From positions 187,673,477 through 187,737,476 of the forward strand of contig NC_090322.1 of NCBI RefSeq assembly GCF_040869045.1: a stretch of DNA of 64,000 nt, read 5' to 3'. Under the pieces are notes generated by a model. The model saw nothing but the letters and a program-made list of their open reading frames with translations, did no database searches and was not told the origin of the DNA. The translations under genes were made by a program, and so were the position numbers. This stretch comes from Eurosta solidaginis. Taxonomy: Eukaryota > Arthropoda > Insecta > Diptera > Tephritidae. This document shows, in pieces, positions 34,240 to 46,000 of the stretch; within the stretch, counting starts at the first letter, position 1; every line of letters starts with the position of its first letter.

Positions 34240-37169
34240 ATGAAATATAACAACAAGCCTCGGATAAATACACTCTCTATTGATGACGACCATGGCAAAC
34301 GTTTGAAGGACAATGAATTGAGGGCATGCACCTGGAACGTCCGCTCCCTGAATGGGATTGGTGCAGATGCCCGGCTGGTTGATGTCCTCGTCAAAGCAAA
34401 ATCTGACATCACCGCCATCCAAGAAATGCGTTGGACGAAGCAAGGAAGAAAGAAGATCAAAAATTGTGACATATATTGGAGTGGCCATGCGAATAAGCGC
34501 AGTTTCGGCGTCGGATTCGTGGTGGGAGAGAGACTTGGCCGCCAAGTGCTGGCGTTCACGCCTGTGGACGAGCGTCTCGCCGCTATTCGAATAAAAGCAA
34601 AATTTTTTAATATATCATTCATCTGCGCCCATGCGCCGACAGAGGAGAAAGACGATGAGGTGAAAGACACTTTTTATGAACAATTAGAACGCACATACGA
34701 GCGCTGCCCCCGTCATGATATAAAAGTCGTGCTTGGCGACTTTAACGCCAGGGTGGGCAAAGAAGGTGTTTTTGGCCCTACAGTCGGAAAGTTCAGCCTA
34801 CACAATGAAACTTCTCCTAACGGACTGAGGCTGATTGACTTTGCCGGTGCTCGAAACATGGTCATATCAAGCACGAGGTTCATGCATAAAAAGATACATC
34901 AAGCTACATGGCTGTCTCCTGATCGAAATACTCGCAATCAGATCGATCACGTTGTGATAGACGGACGGCATGCCTCCAGTGTTTTAGATGTGCGAACGAT
35001 CCGAGGACCTAACATCGATTATCTCGTTGCAGCTAAAATACGCACCCGCCTCAACGCGGCTAAAAACAAGGAACAAAAAACACAAGGAAAGCTAGACGTC
35101 GAAAAGCTTCAATCACAACAGACTGCCAATGATTTCGCAACTCGACTCTCACACCTGCTCTCTGAGGGCACAACTCATCCTGAAGGAATACAGGAGCAGT
35201 GGGAGCATATCTCCAAAGCACTTCATACTGCCGCCGAGGAAAAAATTGGTTACCGGCGGCCACGAAAAAACAACTGGTATGATGAAGAATGCCGCGTTGC
35301 AACCGAAAGAAAAGACGCTGCCTACATGGCTACGTTAAAAGCGAGCGCGACAAGAGGAGTGTGTGAACGCTATCGTGAGTTGAAAAGGGAAGCGAGACGC
35401 CTTTTCAGGAAGAAAAAAGCAGAAGCAGAAAGGCGTGAGTGCGAGGAGCTTGAGCTGCTAGCCACCAGGAATAACGCCCGAAAATTCTACCAAAAAATAC
35501 GGCGACAGACGGAAGGTTTTAAGACCGGGGCAAACTCCTGTAGGAATGAAAACGGCGACCTTGTAACTGATGTCCAGAGAGTGCTTAGATTATGGAGGGA
35601 ACACTTCTCTGCTCTCCTAAATGGAGGCAGCAATTCACCGCGCAGAGATGAAGAACCCGATTCCGCAATCGATGATGATGGAATATATGTCCCCCCGCCC
35701 GATTATGACGAAGTTAGAATAGCAATAACCAGATTGAAAAACAACAAGGCCGTGGGCGCTGATGGATTGCCTGCGGAGCTATTCAAGTTCGGCGGCGAGT
35801 TGGTAAGGCGCATGCAGCAGCTTCTTAGCAAAATATGGGCGGACGAAAGCATGCCCGACGGTTGGAATCTAAGTGTTCTTTGCCCAGTCCACAAGAAGGG
35901 GGATACTGCAAAATGCACCAACTATCGTGGAATCAGTCTTCTTAATATCGCATATAAGGTCCTTTCAAGTGCGGCTTCAGACCTAGTAAATCTACCATCG
36001 ACCAGATTTTCACAATGCGCCAAACCTTGGAAAAAACCCGTGAAAAGAGAATCGACACACATCACCTCTTCGTCGACTTTAAAGCCGCCTTCGACAGCAC
36101 GAAAAGGAGCTGCCTATATGCCGCTATGTCTGAATTTGGTTTCCCCGCAAAACTTATACGGCTGTGCAAAATGACGTTGAGCAACACCATCAGCTCAGTC
36201 AGAATTGGGAAGGACCTCTCCGAGCCGTTCAAAACTAAACGAGGTTTCAGACAGGGTGACCCCCTATCGTGCGATTTCTTTAATTTGATGCTGGAGAAAA
36301 TTATACTAGCTGCAGAACTTAACCGCACTGGAACAATATACTATAAAAGCGTGCAATTACTGGCATATGCTGATGACATTGATATCATCGGCCTAAACAC
36401 CCGCGCTGTTAGTTCTGCTTACTCCAAGCTGGAAAAAGAAGCGGTAAAGATGGGTTTGATGGTGAATGAGGACAAAACGAAGTACCTGCTGTCATCGATC
36501 AAAGAGTCAGCGCATATGCGCCTTGGCAACCACGCTACTGTTGGCAGCCATAATTTCGAAATAGTAAAAGACTTCGTTTATTTGGGAACCAGCATCAACA
36601 CTAGCAACAACATCAGCACTGAAATCCAGCGAAGAATCAATCTTGCCAATAAATTCTACTTTGGGCTAGGTAGGCAATTGAAAAGTAAAGTCCTCTCTCG
36701 GCGAACGAAAATCATACTCTACAAGTCACTTATCGTACCCGTCCTGCTATATGGGGCAGAAGCATGGACCATGACAACAGCAGATGAAGCGGCTTTGGGA
36801 GTGTTCGAGAGAAAATTTTTTCGAAAGATTTATGGACCTCTACGCGTTGGCGATGGCGAGTACCGAAGAAGATTTAATGATGAGCTGTACGAGCTATACG
36901 CAGACATCAACATAGTCCAGCGAATTAAAACGCAGCGGCTGCGATGGCTAGGCCATGTTATGCGAATGAAAGATGATGCTCCGGCAAAGAAAGTGTTTCT
37001 ATCGGAACCCGCCTATGGAAGCAGAGGTAGAGGGCGGCCCCCACTCCGTTGGAAGGACCAGGTGGAAAACGATTTAAACTCCCTTGGTGTGACCAATTGG
37101 CGCCGGTTGGCGGAGCGAAGGAGCGACTGGCGCGCCTTGTTGGACGGCCATAACCATTTAGACGGTTAA
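34240..37169 (+). pseudogene. RTE endonuclease-reverse transcriptase, two deletions
   Basis: Starts at ATG 34240. Apurinic-type endonuclease: TWNVRSLN, IQEMRW, LGDFNARVG and NQIDHVVI are present, but near 35018 the text reads RGPNIDYLVAAKI, with the usual Ser-Asp-His just before YLVAAKI absent: a 9-base in-frame loss removing the catalytic His. A basic linker follows (RRLFRKKKAEAERR). RT begins with NNKAVGADGLPAELFK and CPVHKKGD…NYRGISLL. Between about 35962 and 35970 a deletion removes a stretch of RT and shifts frame; coding resumes with CGFRPSKSTIDQIF, DFKAAFDS, QGDPLSC and YADD at 36366-36377. The C-terminal region (RLRWLGHVMRM, RGRPPLRW) ends at TAA 37167-37169. The first-part frame runs on spuriously to 36174. 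Confidence 0.93.
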
Positions 37170-37210
37170 GCGCTAATTAAGTAAGTAAGTAAGTAAGTAA
37201 GTAAACCTTA
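37170..37210 (+). repeat. RTE 3' tail (TAAG)n and right target duplication
   Basis: About 13 bases of 3' UTR, then several tandem TAAG units merging into taagtaaacctta (37198-37210), which repeats 33829-33841. Short microsatellite tails instead of poly(A) are usual for RTE elements. Confidence 0.85.
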
Positions 37211-37240
37211 CAACCCGCAACCCGCATTTTAACGCTAACA
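37211..37240 (+). repeat. 5' LTR of the second BEL, right part
   Basis: Last 30 bases of the 211-bp LTR, ending GCTAACA and identical to the end of the 3' LTR at 43018-43047. Three T bases separate it from the primer-binding site. Confidence 0.92.
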
Positions 37241-37243
37241 TTT

Positions 37244-37260
37244 TGGTCCTTCTAGCCGGA
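37244..37260 (+). promoter_or_regulatory. Primer-binding site, tRNA-Tyr type
   Basis: TGGTCCTTCTAGCCGGA, one mismatch from the site of the first BEL element (TGGTCCTTCGAGCCGGA). A leader of about 75 bases follows before the gag ATG. Confidence 0.72.
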
Positions 37261-37335
37261 TCGCGCAATATTTCCGCAAACTACAGTCCACATCGCTTTA
37301 ATTTTATAAATTTCATAAAAACCCGCAAATAAAAA

Positions 37336-38780
37336 ATGTCTTCGTTGAAAGTTCGCGATTCTGTTTTAAATGCATTAAAGCGGCATTTGCAATCGAGCAA
37401 AGCCGATTCGCTTGCAGTCGACGCAGAGGCTGCAACCACATATTTGCAATTGCTAGAGGAGCAGTGGGAACGTTTCTGCAAAGCACAAGAAGAAGTGGAG
37501 GTTTCGTGTGGCGACGAAAACACAGCAGTAGAAGAGCAGGCACGAATTCAAGGTGAGGAGTGGTATTTGATCGCTAAATCAAATTTTAAACGCATTCTTG
37601 CGCCACAAAAGCAACCAACCCCTACAGTAACTCCGACTGCACCTGCACGCATGCCGCTACCGAAGCTGCAGTTACCATCCTTTAGTGGCGATCCAACAAA
37701 ATGGATCACTTTTCATGACGCATTCTGTTCACTAGTGAATTCCAATGCAAGTTTGTCGGACGGACAGAAGTTGCAATACTTGCGCAATTGTTTAAATGAT
37801 GAAGCATTGGAATTAGTTAGTAGTTTTGCTGTAAGCGACAGCAACTACAGTGAAGCTTGGAATATGCTGACAGTACGCTATAAAGTTATGCGTATCATAG
37901 TGGACAGCCATATAAAAGCATTATCATCGATCGAAAAGGCATCGAAAGACTCCGCAAAAGCAATTAAACACGTTTTAAATTTAACATTGCAGCACGTTGG
38001 TGCGCTACGTGCCCTCAAACGCTCGGTTGAATTTTGGGACGACTGGCTTGTTCATTTGACTGTTTCAAAATTAGCCTATGAAACGCGAAAACAGTGGGAA
38101 TTGTCGCTTGTAGCCGACGATGTGCCATCGTTTGCATCGCTTCGAGATTTTTTGGAAACGCGAGCCCGCTCTTTGGAGATGGTGCCCGCTGCCGCAAACG
38201 CACGTACAACTGCAAAGAACGTTTTGCATACAACATGCAACCAATTAGTACCAAAAAATCATCCATCATCAAAAACCGCTAAAACCACATCGTGTACATG
38301 CTGCAAAGGTGAGCATCGAATATACACTTGCGAAAAATTCAACCAACTCGACGCGAGAGCAAAGCTACCCACAATCAAATCAGAGGGTGCATGTCTAAAC
38401 TGCCTTAGTAAAGGACATGTCTTCGCTAACTGCCGCAGCTCGTCATCGTGCCGCATATGCCAACGCCGCCACCACACGCTTCTTCATGCTGGTCTCAATA
38501 CAAACGAGACAGCTCCTGCTATGCAAAATGCCGTCCAAAACAACGTAACGTCGCACTGCGCCGATGCTGAACCCGTAGTATTACTAGCTACTGCTGACAT
38601 TTTATTGCAAGATAACTCTGGCCGCTGGCAGCCAGCCAGGGCACTGTTCGACAACGGCTCACATGCTTCGTTCATCACGGAGCCCACGAACGTTTACCAC
38701 AAAATACGTCATCAGCTTGCGTCACGGGTATTGGATCCGTACAAGGAGGTCGCACAAAGGGTGAAGTCAAGTTATCCATA
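37336..38780 (+). pseudogene. gag: BEL/Pao gag and start of A17-type protease, frameshifted
   Basis: ATG at 37336 (MSSLKVRDSVL…), preceded by aaataaaaa. The order is an N-terminal helical region; the DUF1759-like capsid domain (LPKLQLPSFSGDPTKW, then HDAFCSLVNS and LRNCLNDEAL); and three zinc-knuckle-like units at 38293 (CTCCKGEHRIYTC), 38392 (CLNCLSKGHVFANC) and 38452 on (CRICQRRHHTLLH). The aspartic protease begins at LLATADILLQ, with its active-site region as ALFDNGSHASFITE: Asn where Ser or Thr is expected after the catalytic Asp. The frame fails near 38712-38722, and translation stops at 38778-38780. Gag-pol of BEL elements is normally one polyprotein, so the protease end continues in the next frame. 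Confidence 0.9.
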
Positions 38781-40316
38781 GCGCCAAAGTCACTAAACTC
38801 TAAATTTCACGTGAGTACGCTTATTTTATCTAAAATTACTAACGACCTACCAACAAACGCCTTGTCCGAATCACAGTGGCCGCATGTCAGTGGCTTACCG
38901 CTTGCTGACCCTAACTATTTCAAACCTGGTCCGATAGATGTCTTGATTGGCATGGACGAAATGGACAAGTTTTTACTCGACGGCCTAAAAAAGGGTGAAA
39001 ATGGCACTCCGATGGCACATAACACCGTGTTTGGGTGGGTGCTGTTTGGGAACGCAACTCCCTCACAAATAAAACCCCGGGTAATCTCAACGCATTATTT
39101 TAATACGCAACTAACTGACCTCATCGCTAAGTTTTGGGAGCTGGAAGAGCTACCACCTAGAAAGTTTTACACGCCCGAAGAGTTATATTGTGAGAAGTTA
39201 TTCGACGATACAACACAGCGTGCAACTGACGGCCGATTTATTGTACGTTTACCGCTAAAACCCGAGGTGTTGATTGGTGAGTCGCGTAACGCAGCCGTTC
39301 GGGCATTGTTGCGAATGGAAAACAGGTTCGCCACCAACAAAGACCTTCACGAAGAGTACTGCAAATTTATGAAGGAGCTTCTTGACTTGGGTCATATGGA
39401 GCTAGCTACTCCAACAACGCAAACCGCATACTATATGCCACATCACGCCGTGGTAAAAGAAACAAGTTCTACTACTAAGCTTAGGGTCGTATTCAACGCG
39501 TCAATGAAGACGTCGTCAGGGCATTCGTTAAACGACGCGCTAATGGTTGGCCCTCAGCTCCAACAAGATCTCTTCCCGATTTTAGTCCGCTTCCGCACCC
39601 ATCGCTATGGTATAATTGCGGACATCGAGAAAATGTATCGACAGGTCTACGTCGATAAACGGGACGTCGACTATCAACGCATTGTATGGCGTGAGCATTC
39701 ATCGCAGCCAATACGCGACTATCGTCTATTAAGGGTTACCTATGGGGTAGCATCCGCTTCTCATCTCGCTGTCAAATCGTTGCATCGCGCGGCACAACAA
39801 GCTGGCGCGTTATATCAAAATATCGCAAATATCGTTACGTCAGATTTTTACATGGATGACTTGCTCTCCGGCTCCGACTCTTTCCAAGAACTGACAGCGC
39901 TTCAACGTAACATCTCGCACGCCTTATCTCAGTGTGGATTCGAGCTCCGGAAGTGGGCAACAAATTGCAAGCCATTGACATAACAGATGCCGCATGCGTC
40001 TACACAGGTGTCTCATCTCTTGGCTGATGGAAGTGATATCCGAACTCTAGGATGTATTTGGCACACGGATACCGACTCTCTTGCGATAGCTTTCAATATA
40101 GAGCCACTCCAGTGCGAATTAACAAAACGCATTTTTCACTCCGATACCAGCAAGATTTTCGACCCTCTCTGCCTCATATCTCCATGCACCATTCGCTCGA
40201 AAATTTGGTTGCAAAGAATTTGGCGTTGTAATGTCGATTGGGATGAGTTAGTTCCGCCTGAGATAGCTACAGATTGGTTAACGCTTAGAAAAAGCTGGCC
40301 ATGCTTTCATCGCTGA
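38712..40316 (+). pseudogene. pol: BEL/Pao protease end and reverse transcriptase, one stop
   Basis: Continues gag-protease in a shifted frame: CVTGIGSVQGG…APKSLNSKFHV belongs to the protease and is in this frame from about 38712, so the GTG at 38811 is not a start. The linker (LADPNYFKPGPIDVLIGMD, FGWVLFG) precedes RT with PHHAVVKE, LRVVFNAS, ADIEKMYRQV and YMDD at 39849-39860. A TAA at 39981-39983 interrupts; the same frame resumes at once (…SHLLADG, LGCIWHTDTD, KIFDPLCLISP) and runs until a frameshift near 40290. Confidence 0.92.
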
Positions 40317-41206
40317 AGCTAAATCGCTGGCTTGGTACTAGTCCGAACGCCGACACAGAGTTCCATGTTTTCACTGACGCATCAGAGGCTGCCTATGCAG
40401 CCGCTATCCACTGCCGCACTCAGTCATCGGACGACGAGATAAACGTCGTGCTCATTGCTGCGAAAACTAATGTAGCTCCGCTAAAACAACTTCTTTACCT
40501 CGTCTGGAACTCTGCGCGGCTCATCTAGGCGCTAAACTCGTCCGCCTAATTCAACAAAGTTTTGGTCACAAACTTGAAAAGCTGTACGCGTGGTCAGACT
40601 CAACGATAACGTTGGCATGGCTGCAATCAAATCCAAATCGTTGGGCAACGTTCATTGCAAATCGTGTAGCCGATGTACAAGAAGTCTTGCCGTCATCGCA
40701 TTGGAGACACGTCATCTCAGAGCATAACCCAGCAGATTGCGCTTCTCGGGGTCCCACACCTGCACAGCTCCTCAATCACCGCTTATGGTGGCAGGGGCCA
40801 CATTGGTTATCTGAAACAGATCGTTTTTGGACGCAGCACATAACGAAACATACTACGAATTTGGAACTGAAATCAATCAAAGCTAGTTCTCATGTAACGC
40901 AAACGCACGAAGATTGGGATTTACTAATGAAATTTCACTCTTACAACAAACTCAAACGAGTGACGGCACATATACTTCGCTTCATAAACAACGCTCGCAT
41001 ATCTGCTCAGAAGTCGAGTGCACACGAACGGCTGTCCGGACCGTTAACATGCTCTGAAATCCGCAAAGCCGAATTATCTTTGGTAAGGTATTCCCAAGCT
41101 AACGTTTTCCAACAAGAAATTTCTAATTGCCAGGGAAGCCAATACCGATACGTAGTAGCCTCGTTCGTCATCAGCCGTTTTTAGACGACGCAGGCATTTT
41201 ACGAAT
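40301..41206 (+). pseudogene. pol: BEL/Pao RNase H and connector, two frameshifts
   Basis: Begins in a new frame (FTDASEAAYAAAIHC, IAAKTNVAPLK: RNase H start with its catalytic Asp), shifts near 40484 to a frame with [25 protein letters not shown] and NPADCASRG, then continues through the connector (LWWQGPHWL, ELSLVRYSQ). Another shift near 41133 moves it into the frame of PFLDDAGILR, where the SINE interrupts after 41206. Together with the integrase entry this is one broken pol gene. Confidence 0.9.
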
Positions 41207-41552
41207 GTAAGGCGCGATAACCTCCGAAGAGATCTAAGGCCGAGCTTCTCTTCCAATTTGCGTCGTGCTCCTCTTGATTTTCCCTACAAATTGGCCGGAC
41301 GGGACCTACATGTTTTATGCCGACTCCGAACGGCATCTGCAAAGCAGATGAGTTTTCACTGAGAGCTTTTCATGGCAGAAATACACCCGGAGTGCTTGCC
41401 AAACACTGCCGAGGGGCGACCCCGCTTAGAAAAATTTTCTTCTAATTGAAAAATCTTATTTCTAAAATTTTGATGTTGCTTTGCCCGGGAGTTGAACCCA
41501 GGGCATACGGTGTGATAGGCGGAGCACGCTACCATCACACCACGGTGGCCGC
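41207..41552 (-). mobile_element. tRNA-derived SINE inserted in BEL pol
   Basis: 346 bases between direct repeats TACGAAT (41200-41206 and 41553-41559), which split a BEL codon run. On the minus strand the 5' end (GCGGCCACCGTGGTGTGATGG, trimmed at 41552) has an A-box-like start and a B box GGTTCAACTCC at 41488-41498, spaced as in a tRNA gene and followed by a tRNA-unrelated body of about 270 bases. The tail is short, without poly(A). It would be transcribed by RNA polymerase III and depend on a LINE for movement. The body seems familiar from fly genomes, but I cannot name the family. Confidence 0.84.
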
Positions 41553-42764
41553 TACGAATAGGAGGTCGAATTAAGAACGCATCGTGCACGAACGATATAA
41601 AACATCCGATTATTTTGCCTAAAAATTCACCGCTCGCTAAAGCAATAGCCGCCGAAAATCACATGGGTATGTTGCACGCTGGCCTGCAAATGATGCAAGC
41701 TGCTATACAACGTAAATTTTGGATCCCTGGTATTCGCAATTTAGTTCGGGGTACATACCGCCATTGCGTACGATGCAAACGCTTGAACCGCAAACCGCTA
41801 CAGCAGCAGATGTCCGATCTACCACCTAGTCGCGTTACAAGTACGCGATGCTTCCTTCAAAGTGCGGTCGATTTTTCCGGCCCATATAACGTAAAATTTA
41901 CTCATGGTAGAGTCGCGAAATCAACAAAGGCGTACATTTGCTCATTTATATGTATGAGCACAGGCGCCAAGCACCTAGAATTGGCCGGAGACCTCACGTC
42001 TGCAAGCTTTATCGCCGCATTCAAACGTTTCACCAACCGAAGAGGACATTGTCAGCATATGTTCTCCGACAATGGCACGAACTTTGTCGGTGCCGAAAGG
42101 GAGCTACGTGCCGTGTTTGAAAGGTGCGTTAACGACGACAAGTTGACATCTTACTTCGCCAACACCCAAGTCACCTGGCATTTTAACACTCCAAGCGCTC
42201 CACACATGGGAGGCTAGAATTAAGCCCATAAAGCATCATTTAAAACGCGTACTAGACTACGCGTTACTATCTTACGAAGAGTTTTCAACAGTCCTAACCG
42301 AGGTGGAAGCATGCGTCAATTCTCGACCACTCTGCTGGATACCTTCTGACATACAAGACTTTGAAGTGCTAACACCCGGGTACTTTATGATCGGCGAACC
42401 AATAAAGGGGTTACCGGAGCTTGACACAGAACCTTTCAAGGGCAACCTTCATCAGCGGTGGCAAGCAATCACAGCAATAAGGCAGCACTTCTGGAAGCGA
42501 TGGCGAGACGAATATCTCGCGAATCTTCAGCGACGATCGGAATGGGTTCGTCCAACGCAAAACCTACAACGAGATGGTGTCGTGGTTATACACGACAACA
42601 ACGCTCCGCCCACTAAATGGCAACTTGGTCGAGTTCTCGACAGCTATACCGGCTCAGATGATCGCGTACGAATTGTCAACCTACGAACATCCGAAGGAGA
42701 GCTGCTAAGACCTATTGCGAAGCTATCATTGTTACCAACAAAAACATACATTTTTTCACTTTGA
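41553..42764 (+). pseudogene. pol: BEL/Pao integrase, catalytic Glu region deleted
   Basis: Resumes after the SINE (RIGGRIKN…ILPKNSPLAKAIAAENH). The N-terminal zinc region has His residues in ENHMGMLHAG and CVRC. Catalytic Asp at 41870 (VDFSGPY) and Asp at 42068 (FSDNGTNF) are present. At 42209-42217 the frame reads Gly-Gly-stop: a small deletion removes the residues around the third catalytic residue (Glu) and shifts frame. The rest, in another frame from about 42218, contains VNSRPL, LTPGYFMIG and the DUF5641-like tail (KWQLGRV…RPIAKLSLLP), ending with TGA at 42762-42764. Confidence 0.92.
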
Positions 42765-42823
42765 ATTTTATTGATGTAAACCTTAAATACTTTGCACCTT
42801 TTTCTAATTTTGAACGGTCGTTT

Positions 42824-42836
42824 AAGGCGGCCGGCA
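42824..42836 (+). promoter_or_regulatory. GC-rich pre-LTR box of the second BEL
   Basis: AAGGCGGCCGGCA directly before the TGTTTG start of the 3' LTR. It is the probable plus-strand priming region by position and by similarity to 29603-29616. The 60 bases between the pol stop and this box hold nothing else recognisable. Confidence 0.6.
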
Positions 42837-43047
42837 TGTTTGCGCCTAATTGGCATCTCTATATGTAATCATATCAAACGTCAATTAGTGGCATTGACAG
42901 CACTGACTGTCCGCTGTCAATGGCTACTTCCGATTATTCTTAAAGTAATTAAACAAAGAAAAACAAGTGGACGTGTTTTTTTATAATCGGCTATAATCCT
43001 CGCGTAAGTAAACCTTACAACCCGCAACCCGCATTTTAACGCTAACA
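42837..43047 (+). repeat. 3' LTR of the second BEL
   Basis: 211 bases TGTTTGCGCC…GCTAACA, followed by the target duplication AATTG (43048-43052). It is uninterrupted and so defines the LTR length. Four differences from the 5' copy. No clear AATAAA is present; tataatcggctataat at the U3/R region is the only TATA-like stretch. Confidence 0.94.
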
Positions 43048-46000
43048 AATTGAGAAAGGTTGATATTTGTACAATAAGCAGAAACTTCTAGATTTCAGCC
43101 AATGGGCACAACGAAAATATTTTGAAACATTTGGCTTTTCAACAGAAATTTCCATGTGATTTGTTTACATATTTGCACAGTTAATTTGTGCTATTGAATT
43201 GAGAAAGGCTGATATTAGACAATAAGTTGAAACTTCTAGATTTCAGGCAATGGGCACAACGAAAATATTTTGAAACATTTGGCTTTTTCAACAGAAATTT
43301 CCATGTGATTTGTTTACATATTTGCACAGTTAATTTGTGCTATTGAATTGAGAAAGGTTGATACTAGACAATAAGTAGAAACTTCTAGATTTCAAGCAAT
43401 GGGCACAACGAAAATATTTTGAAACATTTGGCTTTTTCAACAGAAATTTCCATGTGATTTGTTTACATATTTGCACAGTTAATTTGTGCTATTGAATTGA
43501 GAAAGGCTGATATTAGACAATAAGCAGAAACTTCTAGATTTCAGGCAATGGGCACAACGAAAATATTTTGAAACATTTGGCTTTTTCAACAGTAAATTTC
43601 CATGTAGTTTGTTTACATATTTGCACAGTTAATTTGTGCTATTGAATTGAGAAAGGCTGATATTAGACAACAAGCAGAAACTTCTAGATTTCAAGCAATG
43701 GGCACAACGAAAATATTTTGAAACATTTGGCTTTTTCAACAGAAATTTCCATGTGATTTGTTTACATATTTGCACAGTTAATTTGTGCTATTGAATTGAG
43801 AAAGGTTGATATTAGACAACAAGTAGAAACTTTTAGATTTCAGACAATGGGCACAACGAAAATATTTTGAAACATTTGGCTTTTTCAACAGAAATTTCCA
43901 TGTGATTTGTTTACATATTTGCACAGTTAATTTGTGCTATTGAATTGAGAAAGGCTGATATTAGACAATAAGTAGAAACTTCTAGATTTCAGGCAATGGG
44001 CACAACGAAAATATTTTGAAACATTTGGCTTTTTCAACAGAAATTTCCATGTGATTTGTTTACATATTTGCACAGTTAATTTGTGCTATTGAATTGAGAA
44101 AGGTTGATATTAGACAACAAGTAGAAACTTTTAGATTTCAGACAATGGGCACAACGAAAATATTTTGAAACATTTGGCTTTTTCAACAGAAATTTCCATG
44201 TGATTTGTTTACATATTTGCACAGTTAATTTGTGCTATTGAATTGAGAAAGGTTGATATTAGACAATAAGTAGAAACTTCTAGATTTCAGGCAATGGGCA
44301 CAACGAAAATATTTTGAAACATTTGGCTTTTTCAACAGAAATTTCCATGTGATTTGTTTACATATTTGCACAGTTAATTTGTGCTATTGAATTGAGAAAG
44401 GTTGATATTAGACAACAAGTAGAAACTTTTAGATTTCAGGCAATGGGCACAACGAAAATATTTTGAAACATTTGGCTTTTTCAACAGAAATTTCCATGTG
44501 ATTTGTTTACATATTTGCACAGTTAATTTGTGCTATTGAATTGAGAAAGGTTGATATTAGACAACAAGTAGAAACTTTTAGATTTCAGGCAATGGGCACA
44601 ACGAAAATATTTTGAAACATTTGGCTTTTTCAACAGAAATTTCCATGTGATTTGTTTACATATTTGCACAGTTAATTTGTGCTATTGAACTGAGAAAGGT
44701 TGATATTAGACAACAAGTAGAAACTCTTAGATTTCAAGCAATGGGCACAACGAAAATATTTTGAAACATTTGGCTTTTTCAACAGAAATTTCCATGTGAT
44801 TTGTTTACATATTTGCACAGTTAATTTGTGCTATTGAATGAGAAAGGTTGATATTAGACAATAAGTAGAAACTTCTAGATTTCAAGCAATGGGCACAACG
44901 AAAATATTTTGAAACATTTGGCTTTTTCAACAGTAAATTTCCATGTGATTTGTTTACATATTTGCACAGTTAATTTGTGCTATTGAATTGAGAAACGCTG
45001 ATATTAGACAACAAGTAGAAACTCCTAGATTTCAAGCAATGGGCACAACGAAAATATTTTGAAACATTTGGCTTTTTCAACAGAAATTTCCATGTGATTT
45101 GTTTACATATTTGCACAGTTAATTTGTGCTATTGAATTGAGAAAGGTTGATATTAGACAACAAGTAGAAACTTTTAGATTTCAGACAATGGGCACAACGA
45201 AAATATTTTGAAACATTTGGCTTTTTCAACAGAAATTTCCATGTGATTTGTTTACATATTTGCACAGTTAATTTGTGCTATTGAACTGAGAAAGGTTGAT
45301 ATTAGACAACAAGTAGAAACTCTTAGATTTCAGGCAATGGGCACAACGAAAATATTTTGAAACATTTGGCTTTTTCAACAGAAATTTCCATGTGATTTGT
45401 TTACATATTTGCACAGTTAATTTGTGCTATTGAATGAGAAAGGTTGATATTAGACAATAAGTATAAACTTCTAGATTTCAAGCAATGGGCACAACGAAAA
45501 TATTTTGAAACATTTGGCTTTTTCAACAGTAAATTTCCATGTGATTTGTTTACATATTTGCACAGTTAATTTGTGCTATTGAATTGAGAAAGGTTGATAT
45601 TAGACAATAAGCAGAAACTTCTAGATTTCAGGCAATGGGCACAACGAAAATATTTTGAAACATTTGGCTTTTTCAACAGAAATTTCCATGTGATTTGTTT
45701 ACATATTTGCACAGTTAATTTGTGCTATTGAATTGAGAAAGGTTGATATTAGACAACAAGCAGAAACTTCTAGATTTCAAGCAATGGGCACAACGAAAAT
45801 ATTTTGAAACATTTGGCTTTTTCAACAGAAATTTCCATGTGATTTGTTTACATATTTGCACAGTTAATTTGTGCTATTGAATTGAAAAAGGCTGATATTA
45901 GACAATAAGTAGAAACTTCTAGATTTCAGGCAATGGGCACAACGAAAATATTTTGAAACATTTGGCTTTTTCAACAGAAATTTCCATGTGATTTGTTTAC

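Larger units (their letters stand above)
33842..37197 (+). mobile_element. RTE-type LINE inserted in the BEL 5' LTR
   Basis: About 3.36 kb with a single ORF encoding endonuclease and RT, a very short 3' UTR and a (TAAG)n tail, which together are characteristic of the RTE/BovB group. Flanked by taagtaaacctta at 33829-33841 and 37198-37210; the right copy blends into the tail, so the duplication length is approximate. It appears to be full length at the 5' end. Two deletions in the ORF make it inactive. It is younger than the BEL element it interrupts. Confidence 0.92.
33661..43047 (+). mobile_element. Second BEL/Pao retrotransposon, degenerate, with nested RTE and SINE
   Basis: LTRs of 211 bp (TGTTTGCGCC…GCTAACA) flanked by the 5-bp duplication AATTG (33656-33660 and 43048-43052), tRNA-Tyr type primer-binding site, gag, protease, RT, RNase H, integrase and a GC-rich box before the 3' LTR: the normal BEL order. 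Without the two nested insertions it is about 5.7 kb, near the usual size. The two LTRs differ at four positions by my count. Coding is broken by at least four frameshifts, a stop and a deletion in integrase, so it is dead and older than the composite at 24501. Confidence 0.94.

Noticed and set aside
34179..34670. Minus-strand ORFs of 130 and 163 residues over the RTE endonuclease
   Set aside because: Antisense shadows of a clear endonuclease-RT ORF, with no motif of their own.
38811..38813. GTG as start of a separate BEL pol ORF
   Set aside because: The same frame is already coding protease from about 38712 upstream, so this is just the first start-like codon after a frameshift.
41480..41552. 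Possible tRNA gene on the minus strand
   Set aside because: The B box and A-box-like start are followed by a SINE body and bounded by direct repeats; no clover-leaf is complete. Annotated as a SINE.
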